Assembly (NCBI GenBank): GCA_963082975.1
Contig: OY720345.1
Coordinates: 79,825,034-79,889,033 of the forward strand
Direction of reading: 5' to 3'
Length of the DNA: 64,000 nucleotides
From: Labia minor
Lineage: Eukaryota; Arthropoda; Insecta; Dermaptera; Spongiphoridae
The notes below the pieces were generated by a model. That model was not told the DNA's origin. It saw only the letters and a list, made by a program, of their open reading frames with translations, and searched no databases. A program made the position numbers and the translations under genes. Every line of letters starts with the position of its first letter. Position 1 is the first letter of the stretch. This document shows, in pieces, positions 50,874-57,100 of the stretch.

Positions 50874-52228
50874 CAAGATTACGCAAAAACGGTATGAGCT
50901 AGTATAATGAAATTTGGTACAGGGGCATTATTCAAAATTCTTAGTTTTCTATCAACTTTTGAGAAATCTAGCTCATTCGGAAGAGGACCATTTCCTACCA
51001 CGTTTTCATTTTTTTCCCTTTAAACTAACCATAAAAATATAGATATATGTTTGATAGTTTTTCACATGATCAAAAATTGTATAAAACTGCTATATATAGA
51101 ATTTCAGCTTAATTGAGTACCGGAATTAATTTTTTAACACGCGCCAGCAGGTGTCGTGGTGTCATCAACAAAGAACCAAACACGCGCTGGTTTAATAAAT
51201 ATTATTTATTAATTTTAATTTATAATTAATTTAATATAATTTAAATATAATATATGTTAATTAATCCAATTCAAATTTGTGAGATAATCGAGTTGAGACA
51301 GTCCAGATTTTTTTTTATAGTCATTGAAAGAGAAAATTGCGCCATTGATCCCCTTAGGTTCTGTCGACCCTAAGTTCTAACCCAAAGGGTAGTAAGGGAT
51401 CAAATCAGTGTTTTCCTATCTGTGGGGCGCAAATGTATTAGAACAATTATTGTTAAGATTTATTTTCTAAATTCTATAATAATCTATAATATGTTTTTGC
51501 TTAATTGAGTGTGTGTGGGTGTGTTCAATGTTTATCAGACACACTATATCTTATAATACAAAATTTTTTTTATATATATTAAATATTTGTTCATAATATG
51601 TTTTATTATTTCGTAGCCCATTATATAAATTACTACATTAGGTGAGTATTTATGAAATTAGATTATTACAAGAATTTTTTTTAAAAAGGTTGGAAAGATT
51701 GGTTAAGTGACAAATTATTCTATTTTTTCCCTTTATTCTTTTGATATATTAGTAAATACGAAGGTCAAGGTTTTCAGAAAGAGGGGAGGCAAGTTCATAT
51801 CCCTTTTAATTAATTATACTCATGTCTTTTTATAAACTTTCCATATTAGAAATGTATATATTGGTTCTTTAATTTTTACATATCATTCTAGTTATTATTA
51901 ATTGTTTATACATTGTTTTAATAAATTTATATTAATTATATAAAATAATGGTAAAAATCCTTATTGTGCAATTTTCGAGAATGCACGAGGATAATGGCCT
52001 TTCACCAAGTACCCTTAAAATAAAATAAAAAAATAGGTTCTATCTGTTTAAATAAATAATATTTGTTCTAAAAACAATATTTAAAGTTTTTTCTTTCCTT
52101 TTGTTATTAAAATGTTAACTTTTGTTATTTGCTACCTTTTCTATGTCAACGACTTAATCAGTAATGACATTGAATTGATAAAGAATGAAAGTAATTACTC
52201 ACCATTTTCTAGAAATCTTGAAGACCAT
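21588..52228 (-). CDS. ABCA: ABC transporter subfamily A (ABCA3-like), 29 exons, full transporter
   Basis: Exons in transcript order: 52203-52228(?), 41806-42069, 41608-41693, 41375-41529, 41138-41297, 39871-40118, 39534-39774, 39282-39455, 38194-38375, 38015-38113, 37724-37844, 34821-34975, 34596-34751, 32929-33139, 32586-32835, 30587-30914, 28686-28847, 28355-28570, 26653-26932, 26458-26580, 25936-26151, 25653-25862, 25463-25577, 25141-25379, 24427-24568, 24194-24364, 22750-22915, 21797-22009, 21588-21704. All joints keep frame and the sum is 1741 aa, close to ABCA3 (about 1700) and well short of ABCA1. Order is TMD1-NBD1-TMD2-NBD2. The family moves lipids across membranes at ATP cost. Both NBDs keep Walker A, signature, Walker B and H-loop His, so it should be active. 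I see no frameshift or stop in exons 2-29. Exon 1 is the weak point. The ABCA3-like assignment rests on length and on the short first extracellular loop. Confidence 0.93.
22090..22425 (-). pseudogene. Decayed duplicate of ABCA exon 17 with flanking intron
   Basis: This matches 28732-28995 base for base over most of its length, including exon 17 codons and about 130 bp of the preceding intron. It differs by a one-base insertion (GGGCTTAATAAAA against GGGCTAATAAAA) that shifts the frame, and by a 39-bp unit repeated almost three times (22103-22141, 22142-22180, 22181-22215). It lies in the intron between exons 27 and 28. The missing 3' part of the exon and the frameshift make it unlikely to be spliced in. 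Confidence 0.85.
22103..22215. repeat. 39-bp tandem repeat, 2.9 copies
   Basis: The unit begins CAATAATTTTTCATTAAATC and ends GCTTCAACATTA. It comes from coding sequence of ABCA exon 17 (13 codons) in the decayed copy. Units 1 and 2 are identical; the third diverges at its end where it rejoins the exon copy. Confidence 0.9.
22422..22620. mobile_element. Fragment of a DNA transposon end
   Basis: It begins CAGGGTGGCCTCAAAAAGAT and continues for about 200 bp without a matching second terminus. It abuts the decayed copy of ABCA exon 17. The start resembles Tc1/mariner-like termini, but this is weak evidence. Confidence 0.3.
23060..23335. repeat. GC-richer repeat block in ABCA intron 26
   Basis: A sharply bounded block between TA microsatellites. 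It includes TCGGCCTCGGGCTGTTGTCC and GGGTGCCGAAACGTCGAGAA, the latter a run often seen in untranslated parts of retroelements. Unclassified. Confidence 0.4.
23560..23870. repeat. Second GC-richer block in ABCA intron 26
   Basis: Composition is unlike the surroundings (ACCTGAGGTGGGGTGAGTTA ... AACGCGTCTCGTATTTTG). AATAAAGAGTGTAAG inside resembles a poly(A) signal, so it may be a solo LTR or retroelement end. No matching ends were established. Confidence 0.3.
25463..26932 (-). CDS. ABCA: ABCA exons 19-23: second transmembrane domain
   Basis: Exons are 26653-26932, 26458-26580, 25936-26151, 25653-25862 and 25463-25577. Exon 19 has the conserved [15 protein letters not shown] and LCDIF runs. Exon 20 has [19 protein letters not shown] and [12 protein letters not shown]. 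Exons 21-22 finish the helices ([19 protein letters not shown]). Exon 23 is the linker to the second NBD. The intron between exons 22 and 23 is 75 nt, a multiple of three, and has no in-frame stop, so a retained form would also be translatable. Confidence 0.9.
27405..27806 (+). repeat. Family B variant in ABCA intron 18 (SINE-free)
   Basis: A divergent subfamily that matches 38530-39240 but lacks the SINE, so it shows the empty site TCAATTATTAATTACTAC. It lacks the clean CGGTCGGT end. Confidence 0.75.
28355..30914 (-). CDS. ABCA: ABCA exons 16-18: linker, TM7 and second extracellular loop
   Basis: Exon 16 (30587-30914, 109 codons) encodes a polar linker and then a membrane segment ([14 protein letters not shown]). 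Exon 17 (28686-28847, 54 codons) and exon 18 (28355-28570, 72 codons) encode the second extracellular loop, including the family run [20 protein letters not shown]. The intron between exons 16 and 17 contains a minus-oriented non-LTR fragment and a roughly 700-bp repeat that recurs near 50.1 kb. A decayed copy of exon 17 lies further downstream at 22090-22425. Confidence 0.92.
29030..29740. repeat. Roughly 700-bp repeat, copy 1 (ABCA intron 16)
   Basis: Shares long runs with 50110-51400, e.g. GTTTAAATATATTAATAAAG, GAGCATTTAATAG, CTGATATTTTTTGATT and CCTCTTAGGTTCTGT-GACCCTA. Non-coding, AT-rich, ends in a small GC-rich block. Confidence 0.7.
29886..30470 (-). mobile_element. Non-LTR retrotransposon 3' fragment
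   Basis: The minus strand matches 60255-60800: GGTCATAGACCATGC, CTATTCCCCGATGACCTCAT, ATCTCTGTGGCTTTACGGAA. 5'-truncated and full of stops, in ABCA intron 16. Confidence 0.75.
31074..31490. repeat. Composite of family A ends in ABCA intron 15
   Basis: A left end (CTGGAGTGTCTCCACTCGAC, 31074-31165) faces an inverted mini-element of about 100 bp (31391-31490) that has both the ACTATCTCGCC end and the ACACTCCAG end but almost no middle. It is a deletion derivative that keeps only the termini. Confidence 0.75.
31528..32559 (+). repeat. 1-kb duplicated block, copy 1 (ABCA intron 15)
   Basis: It consists of a full family B element (31528-32130) plus about 430 bp of following sequence, including a perfect hairpin AAAGTGAAT-TAT-ATTCACTTT near 32272. 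The same block recurs at 62486-63518 with few differences. This copy ends 26 bp before ABCA exon 15. Confidence 0.9.
32586..38113 (-). CDS. ABCA: ABCA exons 10-15: first nucleotide-binding domain
   Basis: Exons are 38015-38113, 37724-37844, 34821-34975, 34596-34751, 32929-33139 and 32586-32835. Walker [11 protein letters not shown] lies near residue 571 (exon 11), the Q-loop CPQHN in exon 12, signature [10 protein letters not shown] near 670 (exon 13), Walker [14 protein letters not shown] near 690 and H-loop STHHMDEAD near 726 (exon 14). Exon 15 is the regulatory tail, ending SLEDVFVR. All ATPase residues are present. Intron 11 is about 2.7 kb and holds a dead mariner, a TA-flanked MITE and a foldback element. 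Intron 13 holds a hAT MITE. Confidence 0.95.
33691..34380. mobile_element. hAT-type element, 690 bp, within a short tandem repeat
   Basis: Ends CAGTGGCGTACCTA / TAGGTACGCCACTG with an exact 8-bp duplication TTGTGAAC (33683-33690, 34381-34388). It sits inside a tandem array of roughly 31-bp units (AACCAATAAGAAAGGCTATA) that continues on both sides, in ABCA intron 13. Confidence 0.88.
35058..35465. repeat. Foldback element with roughly 100-bp arms
   Basis: The left arm (35058-35145: TTGTAAAATCGCTTTTTAAA ... GTGTAAAAGGGTTTGAG) is inverted at 35375-35465 (CTCAAACCCCTTTACACA ... AAAGCGATTTTACAATTC). One arm and part of the middle recur at 57835-58025. It lies in ABCA intron 11. Confidence 0.75.
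35680..36086. mobile_element. Mariner-type MITE, about 407 bp, TA-flanked
   Basis: Perfect outer inverted repeats CGAGGGTGGGGTGAAAAGTT/AACTTTTCACCCCACCCTCG (with small inner mismatches) extend to about 50 bp and include a CTGACCAAGAAAAACGATG run on each arm. TA dinucleotides sit immediately outside (35678-35679 and 36087-36088). The middle looks like a fragment of a degraded transposase gene on the minus strand, which suggests an internal-deletion derivative. It lies in ABCA intron 11. Confidence 0.8.
36861..37696 (+). mobile_element. Defective IS630/mariner-type transposon (836 bp) with TA target
   Basis: The termini are CAGGGTCCGCCATG and its reverse complement, with TA on both sides. The terminal inverted repeats run on for roughly 80-90 bp, including the ACAAAAACGGTTGGATG / CATCCAACAGTTTTTGT runs. 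The inside keeps the C-terminal part of a transposase: [19 protein letters not shown] (first catalytic Asp), WFQQDGA in a shifted frame (second Asp) and [11 protein letters not shown] (third Asp). The N-terminal DNA-binding half is deleted, and there are frameshifts and an internal stop, so it cannot make transposase. It lies in ABCA intron 11. Confidence 0.9.
38194..40118 (-). CDS. ABCA: ABCA exons 6-9: rest of first transmembrane domain
   Basis: Exon 6 (39871-40118) carries [12 protein letters not shown] and a membrane helix near residues 277-298, then EEREQQLK. Exon 7 (39534-39774) continues as [13 protein letters not shown], the conserved cytosolic elbow, plus two helices. Exon 8 (39282-39455) and exon 9 (38194-38375) give further helices and the typical [13 protein letters not shown] run before the first nucleotide-binding domain. 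The intron between exons 8 and 9 holds a family B element that is itself split by a SINE. Confidence 0.93.
38440..39263 (+). repeat. Family B variant split by a SINE (ABCA intron 8)
   Basis: Starts GAGCTGTAGCCAGGCACAGA and ends TAGTCGATCGGTAAAAAAG. It is interrupted at 38626-38921 by a tRNA-derived SINE. It ends about 20 bp before exon 8. Confidence 0.8.
38626..38921 (+). mobile_element. tRNA-derived SINE with 11-bp target duplication
   Basis: The head resembles a tRNA gene: a T-arm-like CCCGGGTTCAAGTCCCGGG (38679-38697) contains the polymerase III B box GGTTCAAGTCC, with a GTGTGCGGGTTGCGAACC lead. A GC-rich body follows, ending in a T-rich tail. ATTATTAATTA flanks it exactly (38615-38625 and 38922-38932). 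The paralogue at 27.4 kb lacks the insert. Confidence 0.85.
40543..41042 (-). mobile_element. Decayed mariner remnant in ABCA intron 5
   Basis: The left end GTGACTTTTTGAATGAAACA and right end ATTCAAAAAGCCACGGACTT are inverted and match the termini of the mariner remnant near 8.6 kb. The interior on the minus strand has mariner-like pieces but many stops. The copy is not functional. Confidence 0.6.
41138..42069 (-). CDS. ABCA: ABCA exons 2-5: N-terminus, TM1 and first extracellular loop
   Basis: Exon 2 (41806-42069) encodes a polar lead, then the family signature LLRVLLWKN and a first membrane helix (about residues 55-73). Exons 3 (41608-41693), 4 (41375-41529) and 5 (41138-41297) encode the extracellular loop, ending with [14 protein letters not shown] and GGNSPG, which match the conserved run before TM2 in ABCA proteins. 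Splice phases between exons are 2, 1, 0 and 1. The loop is only about 200 residues, which argues for an ABCA3-type rather than an ABCA1-type protein. Confidence 0.9.
42510..43942 (+). repeat. Family A copy split by a family B insertion
   Basis: Family A pieces are 42510-42560, 42735-42872 and 43716-43942 (ending CTGGCGAGATAGT). A family B element lies between the second and third, in an A-rich stretch. This fixes the relative age: A was here before B. Confidence 0.8.
42874..43714 (+). repeat. Family B element with internal 239-bp tandem duplication
   Basis: Runs from AAGTTGACTTGTGACCAGGC to ATCGTCGGTCGGTAAAAA. The stretch from 43071 is repeated exactly 239 bp later at 43310, nearly without change, so the element is longer than its relatives. 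Confidence 0.85.
44745..45293 (-). mobile_element. Non-LTR retrotransposon fragment with reverse-transcriptase motif
   Basis: The minus strand encodes [15 protein letters not shown] near 45230-45280, a mutated YADD polymerase motif (YADG), then [15 protein letters not shown]. The 3' part matches the copies at 29.9 and 60.3 kb. In ABCA intron 1. Confidence 0.75.
45777..46167. mobile_element. hAT-type MITE with exact 8-bp target duplication
   Basis: Ends CAGTGGCGGATTA / TAATCCGCCTCTG. TATATAGC repeats on both sides (45769-45776 and 46168-46175). The interior has GC-rich GGGCCC runs near both ends. Confidence 0.88.
46195..46400 (+). repeat. Family I repeat, plus orientation
   Basis: Contains ATTTCATAGAAATCGGTTTG, then GTCTATAACGTCACAATTTC, a (CAGA)n tract and GAGGTCATGAAAGGCGAAG. 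It has the same order of parts as families A and B: a host-like ATTTCAT core, a microsatellite, then a conserved 3' part. Confidence 0.65.
46570..47217 (+). repeat. Family B element, full length reference copy
   Basis: About 645 bp from AAGTTGACCTGTGGCCAGGT to CTATCGTCGGTCGGTAAAAA. It has the (GACA)/(GGAC) microsatellite near 47060-47095. CCGACCAACGG near the left and CGTCGGTCGG at the right are subterminal inverted repeats. Confidence 0.88.
47218..48097. other. Part of ABCA intron 1
   Basis: Starts with a small MITE-like GCGCCC block (47230-47290), then AT-rich sequence with TA microsatellites. No exon seen. Confidence 0.4.
48098..49170 (+). mobile_element. Unclassified TIR element with decayed ORF
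   Basis: The two ends are imperfect inverted repeats of about 31 bp: the left reads GAATCAATTATTTCGAAAAG and the right, on the other strand, GAATCGATTATTTCGAAAAG, both continuing into a ...ATCTCC run. Related TTATTTC(G/A)AAAA(G/A)G(G/T)AACA motifs recur inside near 48260 and 48950. Between them is a plus-strand ORF broken by one frameshift (about 48363-48840). The element lies inside ABCA intron 1. It is not a family I can name. Confidence 0.55.
48363..48840 (+). pseudogene. Broken ORF inside the TIR element, unknown family
   Basis: The first part (48363-48590, 75 codons, stop TAA) reads like real protein: [31 protein letters not shown] and [12 protein letters not shown]. The downstream part is open in a neighbouring frame and would continue as [18 protein letters not shown] and [14 protein letters not shown], so a single frameshift near 48575-48585 separates the two. 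There is no obvious ATG for the first part. I recognise no transposase triad. It could be a transposon gene of an uncommon superfamily, or a captured host exon. Confidence 0.45.
49903..50052. mobile_element. Probable MITE with CGTCCGCTCTAG ends
   Basis: The left CGTCCGCTCTAG and right CTAGAGCGGACC are inverted. The interior has GCGCCCCGGG-type runs like other hAT MITEs here. I could not define a clean target duplication. Confidence 0.55.
50110..51400. repeat. Roughly 700-bp repeat, copy 2, interrupted by family A
   Basis: Same order of blocks as 29030-29740, but with a family A element (50729-51306) inserted before the CCCCTTAGGTTCTGTCGACC block. Located in ABCA intron 1. Confidence 0.7.
50729..51306 (-). 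repeat. Family A element near 51 kb
   Basis: A full-length minus copy with a (GT)n tract near 50842-50870. It interrupts the second copy of a roughly 700-bp repeat shared with 29030-29740. Confidence 0.85.
51402..51700. repeat. Degraded relative of the MITE at 52.5 kb
   Basis: Keeps TCAGTGTTTTCCTATCTGTG at the left, the TGCTTAATTGAGTGTGTGTG core, and AAAAAGGTTGGAAAGATTGG at the right, with much substitution. Confidence 0.6.
52203..52228 (-). CDS. ABCA: Candidate first coding exon of the ABCA gene
   Basis: Exon 2 (41806-42069) begins one base into a codon, so an upstream exon must end with two spare bases. At 52203-52228 the minus strand reads ATG plus seven codons plus TG, followed by GTGAGT, a strong donor. 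It joins as [13 protein letters not shown] and keeps frame. The resulting 10.1-kb first intron is packed with transposons. It is a short match, so another ATG exon in the intron could be the true one. It sits about 1.4 kb downstream of the candidate last exon of the right-hand gene, which transcribes the same way. Confidence 0.4.
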
Positions 52229-52545
52229 AGGTAATAAAAACAGAAAATACTGAAAAAATTAAAACAATTAAAAGAATACACTTGAACGTATTCTTATTCA
52301 TTTATAATTGGGTTTAGTGATATTCGTAATTAATTACCCATAAATTACAAGCACAGAGAGGGAATAAAGCATTTAGATATAATATAATAATAATAAAATT
52401 AAATATTATATTTCTTCTATAAATCTATTGTTTTTTCATTGCAATATTAAAACAAGAATTCTTCTAAAACACCGAAAGGCGGAATCTGAGTAAATTAACC
52501 CAAATGGGATAAAATTCAAATTATTATGATATCATTACTTTAGAT

Positions 52546-52787
52546 CAGCGGTTTCCAACCTGTGGGGCGCGCCTCCCTTGGGGGGCGCGAAGGTATTAGA
52601 ACCAATTTTTTTTTTCTAAAATCTATAATAATCTATAATGTTTTTGCTTAATTGAGTGTGTGTGGATGTGTAATGTGAATGTGTGATTTTGTAGAACATT
52701 AAATAAACTATTACAAGAATTAAGGGGGGCGCAAGAATTTTTTTTAAAAAAAGGGGGGCGCCGGTACAGAAAGGTTGGAAACCACTG
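52546..52787. mobile_element. hAT-type MITE
   Basis: Ends CAGCGGTTTCCAACCTG and AGGTTGGAAACCACTG. The 8-bp flanks CTTTAGAT/CCTTAGAT differ by one base. A worn relative without clear ends lies at about 51402-51700 (shared GTGGGGCGC, GAACAATT and TTTTTGCTTAATTGAGTGTG). Confidence 0.85.
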
Positions 52788-53630
52788 CCTTAGATTGTAA
52801 CAAATTAATAATTTTTATTTAAATTACGATTGTATAATGGTAAATTAGTTTAAATTAATTCAAAATAGCAAGACGGAAATAATGTCATTGTAGATAAAGA
52901 TCATCATCATTCATCAATCATGACTAAATAATTTGATAAAATTTCTGTGGGAGGGAAAACAAAATTGTGTCTAATCATTAAATTTATATCAATATTTATA
53001 TTTATATTTGTATTTATAATAAACGAATGTAATATCCCTCCTTCCGTGTGTCACGATCAATTAAAGTACTTACTATTGGAATTTTATTTTGCAATTAGAA
53101 ATCCTGACAAAGAATTATTTGTCAAACCCTGTATAAATTCTAATATTATCAATGTTGGTAAGAAAATTTGAAAATAGTGATTCCCCCAAATTACAGATTA
53201 TTTATAAGTAAGAATGTAAGACTACTGATATTAGAAACTAAACACCAGCACTAATAATTCTAAATATTATAGTTAAAAAAAATCCTAAAACACATTTTTT
53301 ATAATCCTCTTTTGATAAATATAAATAAAGTAAACTAAATATATATATATATAGTTAAGATAAATTCTCACCTTTGGAAATATTTTCCGTTTGTAAAATA
53401 TTAGTACCTTTCTCTAAAACTCTAATTTATTTCTACAATTTTTAATATCACATATATATATATATATATGTTTATATAAGTCTATATATATATATATATT
53501 TACATAATTTCCACTTTTGTCTTTAGTAATTTGTTTCTAAAATTTAGGTACACTTGCGTTCAATGAAAATGAATTGAATTCTCTAATATTATTAAAAACT
53601 ATTAAAAGATAGATAAAATAAAGATATAAT

Positions 53631-53755
53631 CTAGAATGGCACTGTTTCATTCAATTTCTGAACTTGTACTGAATACTCGCGAATGATTTTATCGACCAGT
53701 ATACAGGGAGACCGATTCCCCTCTCTGCGTGGAAATCCTTCTCTTGAATTACACG
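53631..53755 (-). CDS. Candidate terminal exon of the unrecognised gene
   Basis: The minus strand is open from 53755 to a TAG at 53631-53633 and encodes 40 residues ending VQVQKLNETVPF. Its base composition is clearly richer in G+C than its surroundings. An AG at 53756-53757 gives the splice phase required by exon 55424-55510. The polypyrimidine tract is poor (GACAAAGAAAAG), and a phase match has a one-in-three chance of being accidental. Confidence 0.4.
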
Positions 53756-54138
53756 CTTTTCTTTGTCATAATTAATTTTTAAAAATTATTTTATTTTTTT
53801 TTATATAATTTATATATATGCTTCTATATAAATGATTAATCAAAGGTTAATTTTTATTAATTAAATGAATTGTAATTAAAAAAAAAAATAAGGAAAGAAA
53901 ACATATTTGAAATGCTTTAGGATTATAATTTATTTATAAATATATAATATAATTATTATATTATTAAACTTTTAAACAAAAATATTGATTCACACATAAT
54001 TTCATAAAGTAGAATTTATATATTTATTTATATATTAAAAAAACAAAAAAAAAAAAAATGTTTCATTTAATATAAATTAAATGAATTTGTAAGTAATTCA
54101 AATAAAATTGCCTTTAATTTCTATCAGTTTTTATCAGG

Positions 54139-54174
<36 letters not shown>

Positions 54175-57100
54175 ATATTAGGAAAATGGATATTTAATAT
54201 GATATATCCAATAAAAAATATACCTGTATAAAAAGAGATATATGCAATGAAGTAATAGCAAAAGATAAAAAGATTATAAATTAAATTTTTTTTTATCATT
54301 TTGAATTAAATTTTTTTTTTTTGTTTTTTGTTATTTTATGACTTTTTATTTAACATATTTTAATAGATATTTTAATATATTCTTAAAAATTTGAATTTTT
54401 TTTTAATTATCTTCTTTTTTAAATTATTTAAAATGAACTGAAAAAAATATATATATTAATATATATAACTATGATTAAAACTAAGAAAATGATATTTGTT
54501 TGGTTTAGTACAATAATTTATATACAATATTATAAAATAGGTGATAGGGAATGAAAAAAATCCCCCCACCCTACGCCCATCAACAAGAGTTAAATGGAAT
54601 CTCAGTTTAAATTCTTTTAGAATATTATTTTGCTTCGTGATTATTGAACCCATGTTGGTATTTAATTTTTTATATATTTTCAAATTCAATTTTTTTTTTT
54701 TAGATTTTGTGTATTAATTCTCTGCTAAATATTTTATCTTACCACTATTAATTTCGAAATCTACTTTTTTCCTACATCTATTAATTTTTTATAAGCTACC
54801 TCTAATTGAATTTGCCAAATCTCTTAATATATTTAAGTCGTCCGCGTAACCTAATACTTGAATTTCTTTTGACTAATTGAATTTCGTTCGAATTCTCCCC
54901 CAAATGTCTAATTCCAATACTAAATATATACAATTGTATTCTTGTTTTAAGCCAATTCTAATTTCTAATGTTTCGGATACTTGATTCCCGCATCTAACCC
55001 TTTTTTTACTGTCATCGACACAAATCTGAATCATATAAACTTCCCCTATAATTATTTTAAATTCAATTAAAAGCCATTTTGAAGTAAATTCATAGAGGGA
55101 TTAAAGTTCATAGTAAATGCATTCCCCGCCAACTAAATTTAAGTTTTCTTCTATTTTCTTCTTTAAATATTCACTTATAGTGATATGAAATTACTTTGGG
55201 AAGGGGCTTCAACCTTTCGATTATTTTATCATAATGTTTCAAGTAAAAGAGTATTATATTATTAAAAATCGATCCGTTGTAATAAAATAATTAATTAATA
55301 AAAAAGTGAAATTTAAACCACATTTCATATTTTTTAATTTCTAAGCAATTTTGTAAATTCTTTTTTTTAGAAATAATTGAATTAAAGTATTTATTCAAAT
55401 TATTATCTTTAAATTTCACTTACTTTTTATGTTTGATCCTATTTCGATCATTTTAACTGCACTTGAAAAAGGGTGATTTATATTTAGAAGATTATTTTCA
55501 ATTGATTCGTCTGGAATAATAAAAAAAAACAATTTATATAGCAATAATGTATATAATTTAACATTTTTATTAGCTATAAGGTAAAATCAAGCGATATGAC
55601 GCGTTTACTATATTTCGAAAACTAACCCTTTTGATGTGGGAAAGGCATTGGGGGACGGTAGATCAGATATAGCTTGACTACCTTAGTTATAAACGAACCG
55701 GCGTGTAAGGATGATTTGTTTTGTCCCTCATCTTGAAGATTAATGCAAGCGAAATTTCATCTCATTATTTAAGCTCGAAATTTGTTTTCTTTTCAAATTC
55801 TTTTCCAAGTTAGTATAGTGTATTTTACGTTTTGCACATTCTTTAAAATAATTATTATCACTTTTCATATCCCAAATTGTTTACTATTTATTTATTTATC
55901 AAAAATTGTGTTGAAGGAGTAATATGACGCGCATTATTCCCTGGTTTAATAGGGTTAGGGATATTGCGCATTTTTGTAAATTTTAGTAGTTCCTTAAGAA
56001 TAAAGCTGCAATTTTCCATGCTATGAATTTCTAATAGTCCTAGGTACCATTAACACCAGTTTTCAGGTCATAATAAGTATTAGCGTTGGAAATTTGGCAA
56101 AAACCCGAATTGTGTGTCATATCCCTCGATTTTACCTTATTTACGATGAATGGACTAAGGAATCTTAGATTATAAATCAATGAGGCAATAGGAGATGCTA
56201 CAATATTAAACATAAAGAAAGTCAAAGAGATCAGATATAAATTAATTTTCAGTTGTTACACATAATAGGATATTTTCTAATTCTATACTTATATATTTAT
56301 CGTAAAATATTAAATCTTTTTTTTATTTTTATCTCTCTCTATATATATATTAGTTTAATATTTACAATTGATGTTTAATCATTTATAATTCATTGGCAAT
56401 TCATTGCTTGAATAATAAAATGAAATAAAAGGATAAAAGTAAAATCATTAGATATCAATCGACATGGACCGAGTTTCATAAAAATTTTACGGTTGAATTT
56501 CAAATATTTGTAAAGGTAAAGATATAAAGATATTCATAATAATAAATAATAATTGAATTGTTATATGATAATCCTTTATATTTAATTACATAACGAATAT
56601 ATGTAATTTCATAATATAATATAAATAAATGGTCAATAATATTTTAATCAAGACCTGGTGAGTTTGAATATATATATTATCTGTCTTATTGTTAGTAGTA
56701 TAAATATGTTAAGTATAAAATATGTTCAGATAAAATAAAACGTTTAATTAAAATCGTTTATCTTGTAAAATTAATTTATTTTATGGACCACATAAAAAAG
56801 AATAAATTATTCTATTTTTAATATATTTAATAAAATTGCAAATAACAATGAATATAATTAAATATAATATATAATATATAAATATTATATATAAAATAAG
56901 TCATATATCAAAAAATAAAATATATTTTGTTTAATTTATAATTTATAATCTACTGTAATATATTATTAATAAAAATATAAAAATAATATGTAATATAGTT
57001 GCGTATTATATAAATGAAAAATAAAATTTTATAAAATATAATTTATTTATATTAACTTATAATAGTTTTTATATGTATAGGGGTTATTAAACATTTTATC

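Noticed and set aside
54114..54299. Hydrophobic minus-strand ORF that might be an exon of the right-hand gene
   Set aside because: Its AT composition explains the I/Y/F run, and no acceptor in the needed phase precedes it.
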